Shown here: positions 32,293 to 40,768 of the stretch, one piece after another | Layout of the letters: every line of letters starts with the position of its first letter | Numbering within the stretch: the first letter of the stretch is position 1 | Assembly: GCF_003854895.1 (NCBI RefSeq) | Contig: NZ_CP033966.1 | Location: 62,001-126,000 of the forward strand | DNA: 64,000 nt | Source of the DNA: Pigmentiphaga sp. H8 | Lineage (GTDB): Bacteria > Pseudomonadota > Gammaproteobacteria > Burkholderiales > Burkholderiaceae_B | Reading direction: 5' to 3' | Notes under the pieces: model-generated | Database searches by the model: none | What the model was told of the DNA's origin: nothing | What the model saw: the letters and a program-made list of their open reading frames with translations, nothing else | Position numbers and translations under genes: made by a program

Positions 32293-33306
32293 ATGGAATC
32301 AGGCATTTCGAACCTTCGCGCGCGCCGGCGCGCAAGCCGCGCGCTGGCCTGCCTGCCGGTCCTGGCTTGCGCGGTACTGTTCGCGGGCGCGGCGCCCGCG
32401 GCGGCCGACCCGTTCGATGGCGGCCGCGTCACCATCGTGGTGTCCGGCCGCGCAGGCAGCTCGTTCGACAACGCCGCGCGGCTGGTTGCCGAGCCGCTGT
32501 CCAAGGAATGGGGCGTGCCGGTGGTCGTGGACAACCGCGCGGGCGCCTCCGGCGTCATCGGCGCCGCCTATGTGGCCAAGGCGCCGCCCGACGGCCGCAC
32601 CATGCTGCTGGGTACCACGCCCTACGTGCAGGCGCCGCACCTGCTGCGTTCGGCCGGCTACGACCCGGTGGCGAGCTTCGCGCCGGTCGCCCAGCTTTTC
32701 ACCGCGCAGTTGTGGCTGGGCGTGAACGCGGGGCTGCCGGTCAAGACCGTCAAGGAGTTCGTCGCCTACGCGGCCCGGCCCGGGTCACAGTTGTCGTTCT
32801 CCAGTCCGGGCCAGGGCTCCACCCCGCACCTGAACACGGTCATCCTGATGCAGCAGGCCGGCATCGACATGCTGCACGTGCCCTACACCGGCATGCCGCC
32901 GGCAGTCATGGACGTGGCGGCGGGCCGCATCTCCAGCGTGTTCGCGTCCTACTCCGACCTGCTGCCGCACGTACAGGCGGGCACCCTGCGCGTGCTCGCC
33001 AGCACCGGATCGGCCCGCTCGCCCATCAGTCCCGACATTCCGACCATGAAGGAGTCGGGCTACGGCGGTTTCGAGGTGGTCGGCTTCGGCGGCCTGCTGG
33101 TGCCGGCCGGCACGCCCGCCGCGCTGACGGCGAAGATGGCCGCTACGGTGCACAAGGTGCTGGCGCGTCCCGAGATTCGCAGCCGCCTGCTGGAACTCGG
33201 CTTCGAGCCGGTGGACAGCAACCAGCAGGCCTTCGCGGCGCTGGTGCGCGAGCAGAACGCATTCTGGGCGAAGGTGATCCAGGACGCCCACGTCAAGGTC
33301 GAATAG
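32293..33306 (+). CDS. Bug-family (TctC) periplasmic solute-binding protein, divergent N-terminal loop
   Basis: This 337-residue Bug receptor has a long arginine-rich signal N-region (NLRARRRASRAL) and cleavage near AAA-DPFDGG. The first ligand loop is unusual: VSGRAGSSFDNAARL replaces the common PAGGGSD. The second loop is typical (SSPGQGSTPHLNTVILM), as are VDNRAGASGVIGA and VPYTGMPPAVMDVAAG. The altered loop suggests a different ligand from the other five Bug proteins in the window. It starts an operon with a TAXI-like protein (10-base gap), a cupin and a dehydrogenase. A TTGACC box lies about 60 bases upstream. Confidence 0.92.
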   Translation: MESGISNLRARRRASRALACLPVLACAVLFAGAAPAAADPFDGGRVTIVVSGRAGSSFDNAARLVAEPLSKEWGVPVVVDNRAGASGVIGAAYVAKAPPDGRTMLLGTTPYVQAPHLLRSAGYDPVASFAPVAQLFTAQLWLGVNAGLPVKTVKEFVAYAARPGSQLSFSSPGQGSTPHLNTVILMQQAGIDMLHVPYTGMPPAVMDVAAGRISSVFASYSDLLPHVQAGTLRVLASTGSARSPISPDIPTMKESGYGGFEVVGFGGLLVPAGTPAALTAKMAATVHKVLARPEIRSRLLELGFEPVDSNQQAFAALVREQNAFWAKVIQDAHVKVE

Positions 33307-33316
33307 GAGTTCCTTC

Positions 33317-34285
33317 ATGCAACCCGCACTTTCCCGCTCGTACCACCTGCGCTTCGTCGGCGACTGGGGCCAGGCGAACTTCCACCGCATCTGCTCCTGG
33401 CTGTGCGAGGAGTTCTGCAAGCGCGCCGGACCGCGCAGCCGCGTGGCCATATGGAGCATACGCGCCGGCGGCATCGAGGCGATCGACCTGGTGCAGGAAG
33501 GCGAGGTGGACCTGTGTCTGGTGACGCCGGCGATGCTGATGCCGGCGGCGCTGACGGGCCAGTCCATCTTCCAGGGGCGCGCCGCGCCCAACCTGCGCTC
33601 GCTCGCGGTGCTGCCGCAGAACGACCGCATGGTGCTGGCGCTGCGCCCCGACCTGGGTATCCGTTCGTTCGAGGAGTTGCGCGGCCGCCGGCCGGCTCTG
33701 CGCATCGCCACCTCACGCAACGACGGCACCAATTTCATCGGCCACGTAAGCCGCCTGTTCATGGCGGCCCACGGCATCGACGAGGCCACGCTGGCGGCCT
33801 GGGGTGGGTCCTACGTCGAGGACACCAATCCCCGCGACAGCCTGGCGCGCATGGAGGCGGGCGAGGTGGATGGCGTGCTGCAGGAGGCGATCATGACGCC
33901 CTGGTGGGCGCGGATCGTGGAATCCGGACAGGCGGTGCCGCTGTCCGCGGAGCCTTCCGCCCTGGCCCGGTTGCACGCCGACCACGGCTTTCCGGCCAAC
34001 CCGCTGCCCGCGGGCTACTGGAAGAACCTCGAGACGCCGCTGCAAGCCCTGGACTTCTCGGACTTCCTGGTGCTGGTGCGCGACGACATGGACGAGGAGG
34101 TGGCGTATCTCCTGACCTGGTGCCTGGTGGAGACGCGCGAGGCCATCGAGCGCCAGTACCGCCACCTGCCGCCGCAGCGCAGTCCGCTGTCCTATCCCAT
34201 CGATCCCGCCAGGATGGCCCGGCCGTCCATCGCGCTGCATGCGGGCGCGCAACGCTACTACCGCGAGGCGGGACTGCTGGGCTGA
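33317..34285 (+). CDS. TAXI/NMT1-like PBP-fold protein without signal peptide
   Basis: This 322-residue protein has the PBP type 2 fold of the TAXI (TRAP-associated extracytoplasmic) group. SIRAGGIEAIDLVQEGEVDLCLVTPA matches the usual ligand-loop region, and RIATSRNDGTNFIGHVSRLFMAAHG starts the second lobe. Unlike true TAXI proteins it has no hydrophobic N-terminus (MQPALSRSYHLRFVGDWGQ), so it should be cytoplasmic. No TRAP membrane component is present. The C-terminal lobe (TWCLVETREAIERQYRHLPPQRSPL) is family-like. It could be a ligand sensor or an enzyme; 4,5-dihydroxyphthalate decarboxylase and DszB are known PBP-fold enzymes. It sits directly between a Bug gene and a cupin gene. Confidence 0.8.
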   Translation: MQPALSRSYHLRFVGDWGQANFHRICSWLCEEFCKRAGPRSRVAIWSIRAGGIEAIDLVQEGEVDLCLVTPAMLMPAALTGQSIFQGRAAPNLRSLAVLPQNDRMVLALRPDLGIRSFEELRGRRPALRIATSRNDGTNFIGHVSRLFMAAHGIDEATLAAWGGSYVEDTNPRDSLARMEAGEVDGVLQEAIMTPWWARIVESGQAVPLSAEPSALARLHADHGFPANPLPAGYWKNLETPLQALDFSDFLVLVRDDMDEEVAYLLTWCLVETREAIERQYRHLPPQRSPLSYPIDPARMARPSIALHAGAQRYYREAGLLG

Positions 34286-34313
34286 GCCCGCCCCGCCCGC
34301 CAAGGAGACCGCC

Positions 34314-35297
34314 GTGCCCGAAGTCCGTGAACACCTGGAGGCATTTCCCTTCGACGCGCCGCCCCGCGTGTTGCGCCGTCGCGAGGAACTGCTGCTGGCC
34401 GAGCCCCTGCCGGGCGGCGGCCGCCCTCCCCGCGCGTATCCGCCCGTCGAGGCGGTGCATTTTTCCGCCGAGTACGTGGACCAGCCTTTCGTGCCGCCGC
34501 GCGGCGTCTACGAGAGCGCGGCCATGCGGATAGAGTGGCAGACGATGAACGCCCGCCAGCCGTTCTACCACCGCAATTGCGGCGTGGACGAGATCTCGTT
34601 CCAGGTCTGCGGCGATCGCACGATCATGACCGAACTGGGCAGCGTGGACGTGGCGCCGGGCGAGTTCGCGCGATTGCCCGACGGCGTGGCCCACGACAAC
34701 TACGGCCGCCGCGACATCCATCTCTTGTTCTACGTGCCCGGGCCGGTCGAGCGCCTGGGCACGGTGGACCGGCGTTCCGAGGCCAGGGTCCCGCCGTTTC
34801 CGGGCTGGTCGCCGGCGCCCCTGAACGAACTCGTCACCGAGGGCGTGGCCGGGCCGGGCCAGGACGTGGCGCTGTCGCCCATCGACGAACGGCTGCTGCT
34901 GGCCCATGCCGACGACACGCAGGAGCGGCTGGAGGTCTTGCGCATCGGTTCGGGCGTCGAGTGGCTGTATCGCGGCCCCACGGCCATGATCGGGGCCACG
35001 GTCGCCGCCGCGTCGACCGGACACGTCTATCGCCGGCTGCGCAACGCCGAGGAGATCCAGTACCAGGTCTCGGGCACGCGCACGCTGGTGACCCAGCGCG
35101 GCGTGCTGCACCTGGCGCCCGGCGACTTCGTCCGCATTCCCCGCGCGGTGGCGTTCGCCAGCATCCATGCGGGGCCCAGCACGCACCTGTCGCTGGTCTC
35201 GACCCAACCCATTCCGCAGGTGGCGCAGGGCGCCCGCCAGGCCGAGAGAATGGCGCCGTCGGACATCGACGGGCTGCGCGCCGGCAAACCGACATGA
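34314..35297 (+). CDS. Homogentisate-dioxygenase-like double-cupin protein
   Basis: This 327-residue protein is built of two cupin-like halves. The first has FYHRNCGVDEISFQVCGDRT (H86 and a D/E pair) and VAPGEFARLPDGVAHDN, recalling the HRN...DE motif of homogentisate dioxygenase. The second (AEEIQYQVSGTRTLVTQRG, LAPGDFVRIPRAVAFAS) has no obvious metal histidine pair. It is about 100 residues shorter than homogentisate dioxygenase, and a full 2-His-1-Glu iron site is not evident, so ring cleavage is unproven. The start is GTG after AAGGAG. It is followed at once by the dehydrogenase gene. It probably acts on the compound handled by the neighbouring Bug and TAXI-like proteins. Confidence 0.75.
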   Translation: MPEVREHLEAFPFDAPPRVLRRREELLLAEPLPGGGRPPRAYPPVEAVHFSAEYVDQPFVPPRGVYESAAMRIEWQTMNARQPFYHRNCGVDEISFQVCGDRTIMTELGSVDVAPGEFARLPDGVAHDNYGRRDIHLLFYVPGPVERLGTVDRRSEARVPPFPGWSPAPLNELVTEGVAGPGQDVALSPIDERLLLAHADDTQERLEVLRIGSGVEWLYRGPTAMIGATVAAASTGHVYRRLRNAEEIQYQVSGTRTLVTQRGVLHLAPGDFVRIPRAVAFASIHAGPSTHLSLVSTQPIPQVAQGARQAERMAPSDIDGLRAGKPT

Positions 35298-35314
35298 CAC
35301 ACGAGGACAGGAAC

Positions 35315-36427
35315 ATGAGCGACATGATTGCCGCGCGGGCCCACCAGGGCGCGGCCGAATTGCGGCTGGAGCGGGTGCCGGTGCCCGAGCCTGGCGCGCG
35401 CGACGTGCTGATCAAGGTCGCCTCCGCCGGCATCGCGCCCGGCATGATGAAGCTGCTCGAACGCGGCCGCTTCAAGCACCTGCCTTCCACGCCCGGCCAC
35501 GAGATCGCGGGCGTGGTCGTCGCGGCGGGACGCGAGGCCGACGCCTCGCTGGTCGGCCGGCGGGTGCGGGTGCATCCCATGCTGTCCTGCGGCGACTGCG
35601 TCTATTGCCGCACCGACCGCCAGCAACTGTGCGCCGAGACCGCCATGATCGGGCACGCCGCGTTCGGCACCGGCAAGCTGGAGCTCTACGCGCGTTATCA
35701 CGACGGCGGGCTGGCCGAGTACGCGCGTGCCCCGGACTGGCTGGTCGATCCCCTTCCCGACAACGTCAACTTCGACGTCGGCGCCAAGGTGCACGACCTG
35801 GCCAACGCCGTGCGCGCGCTCAAGTGCGCGGCCATCCCCGAGCCGGGGCGCCTGGTCATTACCGCCGCCACCGGCACCATGGGAACGGCCAGCATCCTGC
35901 TTGCCAGGTTCTACGGCGCGCGGCGCCTGGTGCTGGTGGCGCGGTCGCGCGAACGCCTGGAGGCGCTGCGGCCGCTGGCGGGCGACCTGCCGGTGGAGCT
36001 GGTCGCGCTGGACGAACTGGCGCCCGACTGGGCCGGCAGTCAGGGCCTGACCCGCCGGCTGCGCGAGCTGCTGCCGGGAGGCGCCGATGCCGTGCTGGAC
36101 TATTTCCCCGGCGGCCCGGGCACGATGCAGGCGCTGCGCGCATTGGCCCTGGGCGGCACGCTGGTGCACATGGGCGGCAACGCCACGCCGCTGTCGATGA
36201 CGGTGGCCGAGGCCATGCAGATGTGCTGGAAGATCGTCGGCACCCGGGCCTGCACGCGCTCGGACACCGACGCCGTCCTGGAGCTGCTGGCGTCGGGCCG
36301 GCTGAACGCCGATGCGCTGATCACCCACCACTTCCCGCTGGCCGAGGTGAACCGGGCCCTGCAGGTCATGCTCGATCGCAGCGAACCGATCTGGATGGCC
36401 GTGGTGCACCCGCAGGGGGCCGACTAG
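35315..36427 (+). CDS. Zinc-type alcohol dehydrogenase-like protein lacking catalytic zinc cysteines
   Basis: This 370-residue medium-chain dehydrogenase has a GroES-like N-terminal domain and a Rossmann domain (TAATGTMGTASILLARFYGA). The structural-zinc cysteines are complete (SCGDCVYCRTDRQQLC). The usual catalytic ligand cysteine is replaced (SAGIAPGMMK where GICxxD is normal), while the GHE histidine remains, so a standard catalytic zinc site is unlikely. The protein may be a quinone-reductase-like or zinc-independent reductase. An ATG at 35294 overlapping the cupin stop would add seven residues; the chosen start has AGGACAGGAAC before it. The end overlaps the convergent LysR gene by four bases. 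Confidence 0.85.
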   Translation: MSDMIAARAHQGAAELRLERVPVPEPGARDVLIKVASAGIAPGMMKLLERGRFKHLPSTPGHEIAGVVVAAGREADASLVGRRVRVHPMLSCGDCVYCRTDRQQLCAETAMIGHAAFGTGKLELYARYHDGGLAEYARAPDWLVDPLPDNVNFDVGAKVHDLANAVRALKCAAIPEPGRLVITAATGTMGTASILLARFYGARRLVLVARSRERLEALRPLAGDLPVELVALDELAPDWAGSQGLTRRLRELLPGGADAVLDYFPGGPGTMQALRALALGGTLVHMGGNATPLSMTVAEAMQMCWKIVGTRACTRSDTDAVLELLASGRLNADALITHHFPLAEVNRALQVMLDRSEPIWMAVVHPQGAD

Positions 36428-37308
36428 CCGAAGGCCTCGCTGAAAAAGTCGATGAAGGTCCGCACCTTGGGCACCATGAATTTGCGGCTGGTATAGGCGG
36501 CGTACAGGGTCACGGAAGGCGGCCGGTACTGCGGCAGCAGGCGCACCAGCGCGCCGCTGTCCAGGTCGCCGGCGATCAGCCATTCCGGCAGGTAGCCGGG
36601 ACCGATGCCCGCCAGCAGGCTGTGGCGCGCCAGGGACGAGTCGTCCGTCTTCAGCGCCGCGGGCACGCGCAGCGTCGCCGGCCCCGCGGGCCCCTGCAGC
36701 GGGATTTCCTCGGGCCGCTTGATGTAGGCGGGCAGGACGGCCGGCCGGTCGGCCAACTGGGCCGGCGACTCGAAGGGGCCGTGCCGGTCGACGTAGTCGC
36801 GCGAGGCCGCCAGCACGAAGCGGACTTCGCACAGCGGTCGCACGATCAGCGAGGGCGCGTTCTGCGCGGCGGTGGCGCGCAGGGCCAGGTCGAAGCCTTC
36901 CTCGGCCAGGTCCACCTTGTAGTTGCTCAGGCGCAGGTCGATGACCACGCGCGGGTAGCGCTCGCGGTAGCACGCCAGCATGCCGGCGAAGCGGCCGTTG
37001 GCACACCAGACCGGCGCGGTGATCTTCAACTGGCCGCGCGGCTCGGCATGGCTGTCCTGCAGCGTGGCCTCGGCGTTGTCCAGCAGGTCCAGCGCTTCGC
37101 AGCACTGCTCGAAATAGACCTGCCCCGCCTCGGTCGGGCTGACGTGCCGGCTGGTGCGGTTGAGCAGGCGGGCGCCCAGGCTGCGTTCCAGGTGGGCCAG
37201 GTGCTTGCTGGCCATGGCCGGCGAGATGCCCAGCTGCCCGGCCGCCCGCGCGAAGCTGCCCGCCTCGACCACGAGGCGGAACACCTTCATGCTGACCAGC
37301 GTGTCCAA
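36424..37308 (-). CDS. LysR-family transcriptional regulator
   Basis: This 294-residue LysR regulator of the CrgA/DmlR-like group has its winged helix at residues 1-60 (MKVFRLVVEAGSFARAAGQLGISPAMASKHLAHLERSLG). The effector-binding domain begins near residue 90 (GQLKITAPVWCANGRFAGML). The start lies four bases after the DoxX stop, so it is probably co-transcribed with the DODA-type dioxygenase and DoxX genes. It is convergent with the cupin/dehydrogenase operon. It may regulate its own operon, as is common when a LysR lies at the end of its set. The only overlap is four bases at the dehydrogenase stop. Confidence 0.92.
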   Translation of the reverse strand: MDTLVSMKVFRLVVEAGSFARAAGQLGISPAMASKHLAHLERSLGARLLNRTSRHVSPTEAGQVYFEQCCEALDLLDNAEATLQDSHAEPRGQLKITAPVWCANGRFAGMLACYRERYPRVVIDLRLSNYKVDLAEEGFDLALRATAAQNAPSLIVRPLCEVRFVLAASRDYVDRHGPFESPAQLADRPAVLPAYIKRPEEIPLQGPAGPATLRVPAALKTDDSSLARHSLLAGIGPGYLPEWLIAGDLDSGALVRLLPQYRPPSVTLYAAYTSRKFMVPKVRTFIDFFSEAFG

Positions 37309-37312
37309 GCGT

Positions 37313-37720
37313 TCAAGCCTTGCCGCGCGATGTGTCGATGCTGAAGGCGCCTGCGCCGGCCACGGCGAAGAACAGGAACACGAAGCAGTACAGCACCGCC
37401 GGTTCGCCGCCGTTCTGCAGCGGGCTCAGGAAGGCCTTGGGCGCATGCGCCATGAAGTAGGCCACGGCCGTGAAGCCGCACAGGATGAACGCCACCGGCC
37501 GGGTGAACAGGCCCAGGATCATCAGCAGGCCGCCGCCGATTTCCAGCACGCCGGCCAGGCCCATCAGCGAGAACAGCTGGATGCCTTGCATGCCCAGCGA
37601 CGGAATGTCGAAGAACTTGGCCGTGCCGTGCTGCAGGAACACGTAGGCGATGACGATGCGCATGACGGCTTGCGCGCGGGGGGCCCAGATGGCGAGGGTG
37701 TCGTTGGTGGAGGTCTGCAT
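37313..37720 (-). CDS. DoxX-family membrane protein
   Basis: This 135-residue inner-membrane protein has four hydrophobic segments: RIVIAYVFLQHGTAKFF, QLFSLMGLAGVLEIGGGLLMILGLF, AFILCGFTAVAYFMA and LYCFVFLFFAVAGAGAFS. The pattern HGTAKFFD and GGGLLMILGLFTRP is diagnostic of the DoxX/YphA family, whose members are linked to redox or thiosulfate metabolism but are mostly uncharacterised. It lies between a DODA-type dioxygenase gene (88 bases upstream) and a LysR gene (4 bases downstream), all on the minus strand. This pairing with a DODA dioxygenase recurs in many proteobacteria. Confidence 0.9.
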   Translation of the reverse strand: MQTSTNDTLAIWAPRAQAVMRIVIAYVFLQHGTAKFFDIPSLGMQGIQLFSLMGLAGVLEIGGGLLMILGLFTRPVAFILCGFTAVAYFMAHAPKAFLSPLQNGGEPAVLYCFVFLFFAVAGAGAFSIDTSRGKA

Positions 37721-37808
37721 TGGCTATTTCCTTCAAGAGTGACACGCGGGTGAAAAAGACTGTGTCCAGATCCAGGGCGCCCGTAGGGCGTAGGGGGGAT
37801 GGGTTTCC

Positions 37809-38618
37809 TTACCCAAAGCGGGTGGCGGAGACGACTACGTTCATGACTTCATCCTGGAAGATGCGGCTGCCGGGGTCGTTGCCGGCCGCGCCCGCCGCCA
37901 CCATCAGCGGCAGCAGGTGATCGGGCCGGGGCTGCGCGACGCGCGCGTCGGGTGCCGACGTCCAGTTCGCCAGCGCCTGTTCGCGGGCCTCGCGAGGCAG
38001 CGCCACGGTGTCGGCCAGCCAGTCGTCGAAGCGCTGCGAGGCCGGCTTGAACGCCGGCGCGAAGCCCCGCATGTTGTGGAAGCTCATGCCGCTGCCCACG
38101 ATCAGCACGCCTTCGTCGCGCAACGGCGCGAGCGCGCGTCCGGCCGCCAGGTGGGCCTCGGGATCCAGGCCCGTCTTCATCGACAGCTGGACGACGGGAA
38201 CGTCGGCATCGGGAAAGATCAGCTTGAACGGCACGAACACGCCGTGGTCCAGCCCCCGCTCGGTGTTCGAGCCGCAAGCGATGCCCGCCTGCCCCAGCAG
38301 CTCGCGCACGCGGCCGGCCAGCGCGGGCGAACCGGGCGCCGGGTATTGCAGCTGGTAGGTGTGTTCGGGAAAGCCGTAGTAGTCGAACAGCAGCGGCGGG
38401 TTGGGACTGGCATTGACGGTGAAGTCGTCCTCTTCCCAGTGGCCGGAAATCACCAGCACCGCTTTGGGACGGGGGCCCGCCGACGCGGCGAGCCCCTTCA
38501 GGAAAGCGGCCATGCGGTCCCACATGCGGGGATCGCCGGGCCAGTCCATGAAGAAGCAGGGGCCTCCTCCATGGGGGATGAAGAACGTGGGCAGACGGTG
38601 GGCGCTCGAGGCGGACAT
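37809..38618 (-). CDS. Class III extradiol dioxygenase (DODA/YgiD family)
   Basis: This 269-residue member of the LigB superfamily, DODA/YgiD branch, opens catechol-type rings next to the diol (for example DOPA 4,5-dioxygenase). Metal and acid/base histidines are H16 (FIPHGGGP), H60 (ISGHWE), H124 (RGLDHGVFVP) and the late His in RPDHLLPLM. Length and order match the family, so it is likely active. Single-gene DODA enzymes act on small catechols or serve in detoxification. It heads the minus-strand set with DoxX and LysR. No dedicated downstream hydrolase accompanies it. Confidence 0.93.
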   Translation of the reverse strand: MSASSAHRLPTFFIPHGGGPCFFMDWPGDPRMWDRMAAFLKGLAASAGPRPKAVLVISGHWEEDDFTVNASPNPPLLFDYYGFPEHTYQLQYPAPGSPALAGRVRELLGQAGIACGSNTERGLDHGVFVPFKLIFPDADVPVVQLSMKTGLDPEAHLAAGRALAPLRDEGVLIVGSGMSFHNMRGFAPAFKPASQRFDDWLADTVALPREAREQALANWTSAPDARVAQPRPDHLLPLMVAAGAAGNDPGSRIFQDEVMNVVVSATRFG

Positions 38619-38755
38619 GGCGGCTCCTGTGGCGTGGCCTTTGTCGGCAATATAGGCGCGTGCTGTCAGGCAATCAATCGTATAGAACGGAAGGGTTTGT
38701 TTCCTGTTTGTTGATGATCGTCAGTGCGGGACGAGGGGATTTCAGGCCCCAGCCT

Positions 38756-39748
38756 TTACTCCTGTTCCGCTTGCTGGCGCATTCCGGCGGCTTCTTCCCG
38801 GACCGCCCGCAGGAAGAATTCCAGCGCGGGCGAAGGCGCCACGTCCGAGCGTAGCACGACCCCCACCGAAGGCAAGGCCCACGACGGCCGGAAGTTCAAG
38901 ATGGTCAGTATCCCCAGCCGGGCATAGTGCCGGGCGACGCCGCGGGGCATGGCGGCCAGCACGTCGGTATTGCGCAGCAGGACCTCGTTGGCCAGCAGCG
39001 AGACGGATTCGGCCAGCGGCACGCCCAGCGTGAGGCCTTGTTCGGCGAAATAGGCGTCGATGCGCTGGCGCAGCGGCGCATCGGGCGGGGGCAGGATCCA
39101 GGATTGCCGGGCCAGCGTGGCCGGCGTCACGCGGTTCGAGCGCGCGAGCGGATGTCCCACCCGCGCCACGACGTAGATGGGTTCGTCGTACAGCACTTCG
39201 GTGCGGAACATGGCCTGCGAGGCGCCCTGCATCAGGCGTCCGATGATGCAGTCCAGCTCGCCCCGCGCCAGCGCCGCCAGCAGCAGGTCGTTGGTGCCTT
39301 CCTGGATCATCACGGTGATGCCTGCGTGGGCCTCGTGCATGCGCGCCAGCGCGCGCGGCACCAGCACCGGCAGCACCACCTGCAGCACGCCGGCGCGCAC
39401 CCGGCCGGTGGCGCCCCGGGTCAGCGCCTCGATCTCGTTGCGGGCCCCGTCCAGGTCCGCCAGCAGTACGCCGGCCTTCTGCACCAGCGTCTCGCCATAG
39501 GGCGTGGGCGAGATGCCGCGGCGCGAGCGCACGAACAGCGGCACGCCGAAGGCTGCTTCCAGTTCCACCAGCAGCTTGCTGGCGGCGGGCTGGGTCATGC
39601 CCAGGCGCGCGGCGGCCTTGTGCACGCTGCCGGTGGCGTGCAGCGCCTCGAGCAGGTCCAGGTGGCGCAGCCGCAGCCTGGAACGGATCTGGCGGACGGT
39701 AGGGATGCGGTAGGCGGTGTCCACAGTGTGATTCCTGTTGGTTTTCAC
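38756..39748 (-). CDS. LysR-family transcriptional regulator
   Basis: This 330-residue LysR regulator resembles the GbpR/CbbR-like branch. Its DNA-binding helix region is RHLDLLEALHATGSVHKAAARLGMTQPAASKLLVELEAAFG (about 28-68), preceded by a 27-residue extension. The start is GTG (MKTNRNHTV); no ATG gives the full DNA-binding domain. The effector domain runs from about residue 110 (RVRAGVLQVVLPVLVPRALARM). It is divergent from the MBL-hydrolase/Bug/hydrolase operon, and an ATTCTAAGAAT palindrome lies between them, so it probably activates that operon in response to its substrate. Confidence 0.9.
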   Translation of the reverse strand: MKTNRNHTVDTAYRIPTVRQIRSRLRLRHLDLLEALHATGSVHKAAARLGMTQPAASKLLVELEAAFGVPLFVRSRRGISPTPYGETLVQKAGVLLADLDGARNEIEALTRGATGRVRAGVLQVVLPVLVPRALARMHEAHAGITVMIQEGTNDLLLAALARGELDCIIGRLMQGASQAMFRTEVLYDEPIYVVARVGHPLARSNRVTPATLARQSWILPPPDAPLRQRIDAYFAEQGLTLGVPLAESVSLLANEVLLRNTDVLAAMPRGVARHYARLGILTILNFRPSWALPSVGVVLRSDVAPSPALEFFLRAVREEAAGMRQQAEQE

Positions 39749-39751
39749 TTG

Positions 39752-39762
39752 ATTCTAAGAAT
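39752..39762. promoter_or_regulatory. Candidate LysR binding palindrome ATTCTAAGAAT
   Basis: ATTCT-A-AGAAT is a perfect 11-base palindrome three bases upstream of the LysR start and about 65 bases before the divergent MBL gene. It lies in the only AT-rich stretch of the gap (39745-39775). The dyad fits a T-N9-A to T-N11-A LysR-type site used for autoregulation and divergent activation. The assignment is by position and symmetry only. Confidence 0.55.
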
Positions 39763-39826
39763 TTATGCATTGGTAGTCACTGCGTGCCTACACTGGGCCC
39801 GTTTTTCCCCTATCCGCGAGACCCCG

Positions 39827-40720
39827 ATGAAGATCACGATGCTGGGCACCGGCGCCGCCTTGCCCGACCCCGACCGAGGCCAGTCGGCCATCCTGCTGAC
39901 GCTGGACGAAGACCGGCACTACCTGTTCGATTGCGGCGAGGGCGCCACGCGGCAGATGGTGCGCGCCAACGTGGACCCGGCCAAGGTGGGATTCGTCTTC
40001 CTGACCCACCTGCACCACGACCACATCTGCGACTACCCCTATTTCGTCATCTCCAGCTGGATGCTGAACAAGACCGGCGCGCCCTTGGTGCTGGGCCCCA
40101 AGGGTACGCGGCATTTCGTCGACCACCTGTTCGAGCATGGTGCGTTCCAGGCCGATTTCCGCGCCCGCAGCGCCTATCCCGTGCGCCAGCAGAACATCGA
40201 GGCGGCGCGGCCCGAGGTGCGCGAGGTCCAGCCGGGCGTGGTGTTCGAGGACGACAAGGTGAAGATTTCGGTGGACTGGGTCGAGCACATCCCGCGCGAC
40301 ATCTGCGAATGCTTCGGGGTGCGGGTCGAGGCCGAGGGCAAGGTCATCGCCTTCAGCGGCGACACCGCTCCCTGCGACGCCATGGTGCGGCTGGCCCAGG
40401 ACGCCGACCTGCTGATCCACGAGTGCACCTTCCCCGAGTCCTTCATCGCCCACCGTGCCAAGACCGGGGTGGGCACCTATTCCCACACCAGCCCCACGGA
40501 CCTGGGCAAGATCGCCCGCCGGGCCAACGTGAAGAGCCTGGTGGCCACGCACTTCGGCCACTTCGATTCCACCAGCCCGGTGCTTCGGCGCGCCGCCGCC
40601 AAGCACCTGCCGGTGGAGTTGATGGGGCCGCACCTGATGGACGAGATCGTGGCCGACATACGCAAGAACTACGACGGTCCGCTGCGCCTGGCGCACGACC
40701 TGATGCGCATCGACCTGTAG
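39827..40720 (+). CDS. MBL-fold hydrolase, RNase Z/lactonase-like
   Basis: This 297-residue metallo-beta-lactamase fold protein has the zinc motif HLHHDHICD (near residue 61), the metal Asp in FSGDTAPCD, and late histidines in LIHECTF and VATHFGHF. The N-terminal ITMLGTGAALPDPDRGQSA is shared by RNase Z and by MBL arylsulfatase or phosphodiesterase-like enzymes. It lacks the long exosite arm of tRNase Z, so a small-molecule hydrolase (lactone or ester) is more likely. It is the first gene of an operon with a Bug receptor (48-base gap) and an alpha/beta hydrolase, divergent from LysR. Confidence 0.88.
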   Translation: MKITMLGTGAALPDPDRGQSAILLTLDEDRHYLFDCGEGATRQMVRANVDPAKVGFVFLTHLHHDHICDYPYFVISSWMLNKTGAPLVLGPKGTRHFVDHLFEHGAFQADFRARSAYPVRQQNIEAARPEVREVQPGVVFEDDKVKISVDWVEHIPRDICECFGVRVEAEGKVIAFSGDTAPCDAMVRLAQDADLLIHECTFPESFIAHRAKTGVGTYSHTSPTDLGKIARRANVKSLVATHFGHFDSTSPVLRRAAAKHLPVELMGPHLMDEIVADIRKNYDGPLRLAHDLMRIDL

Positions 40721-40768
40721 CGCCGCCGCGCCGGCGGCATCCGGCGCATCTTTCCAGGAGGGCATGCC

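Noticed and set aside
33317..34285. A complete TRAP-TAXI uptake system
   Set aside because: The protein lacks a signal peptide and no TRAP membrane gene is in the window.
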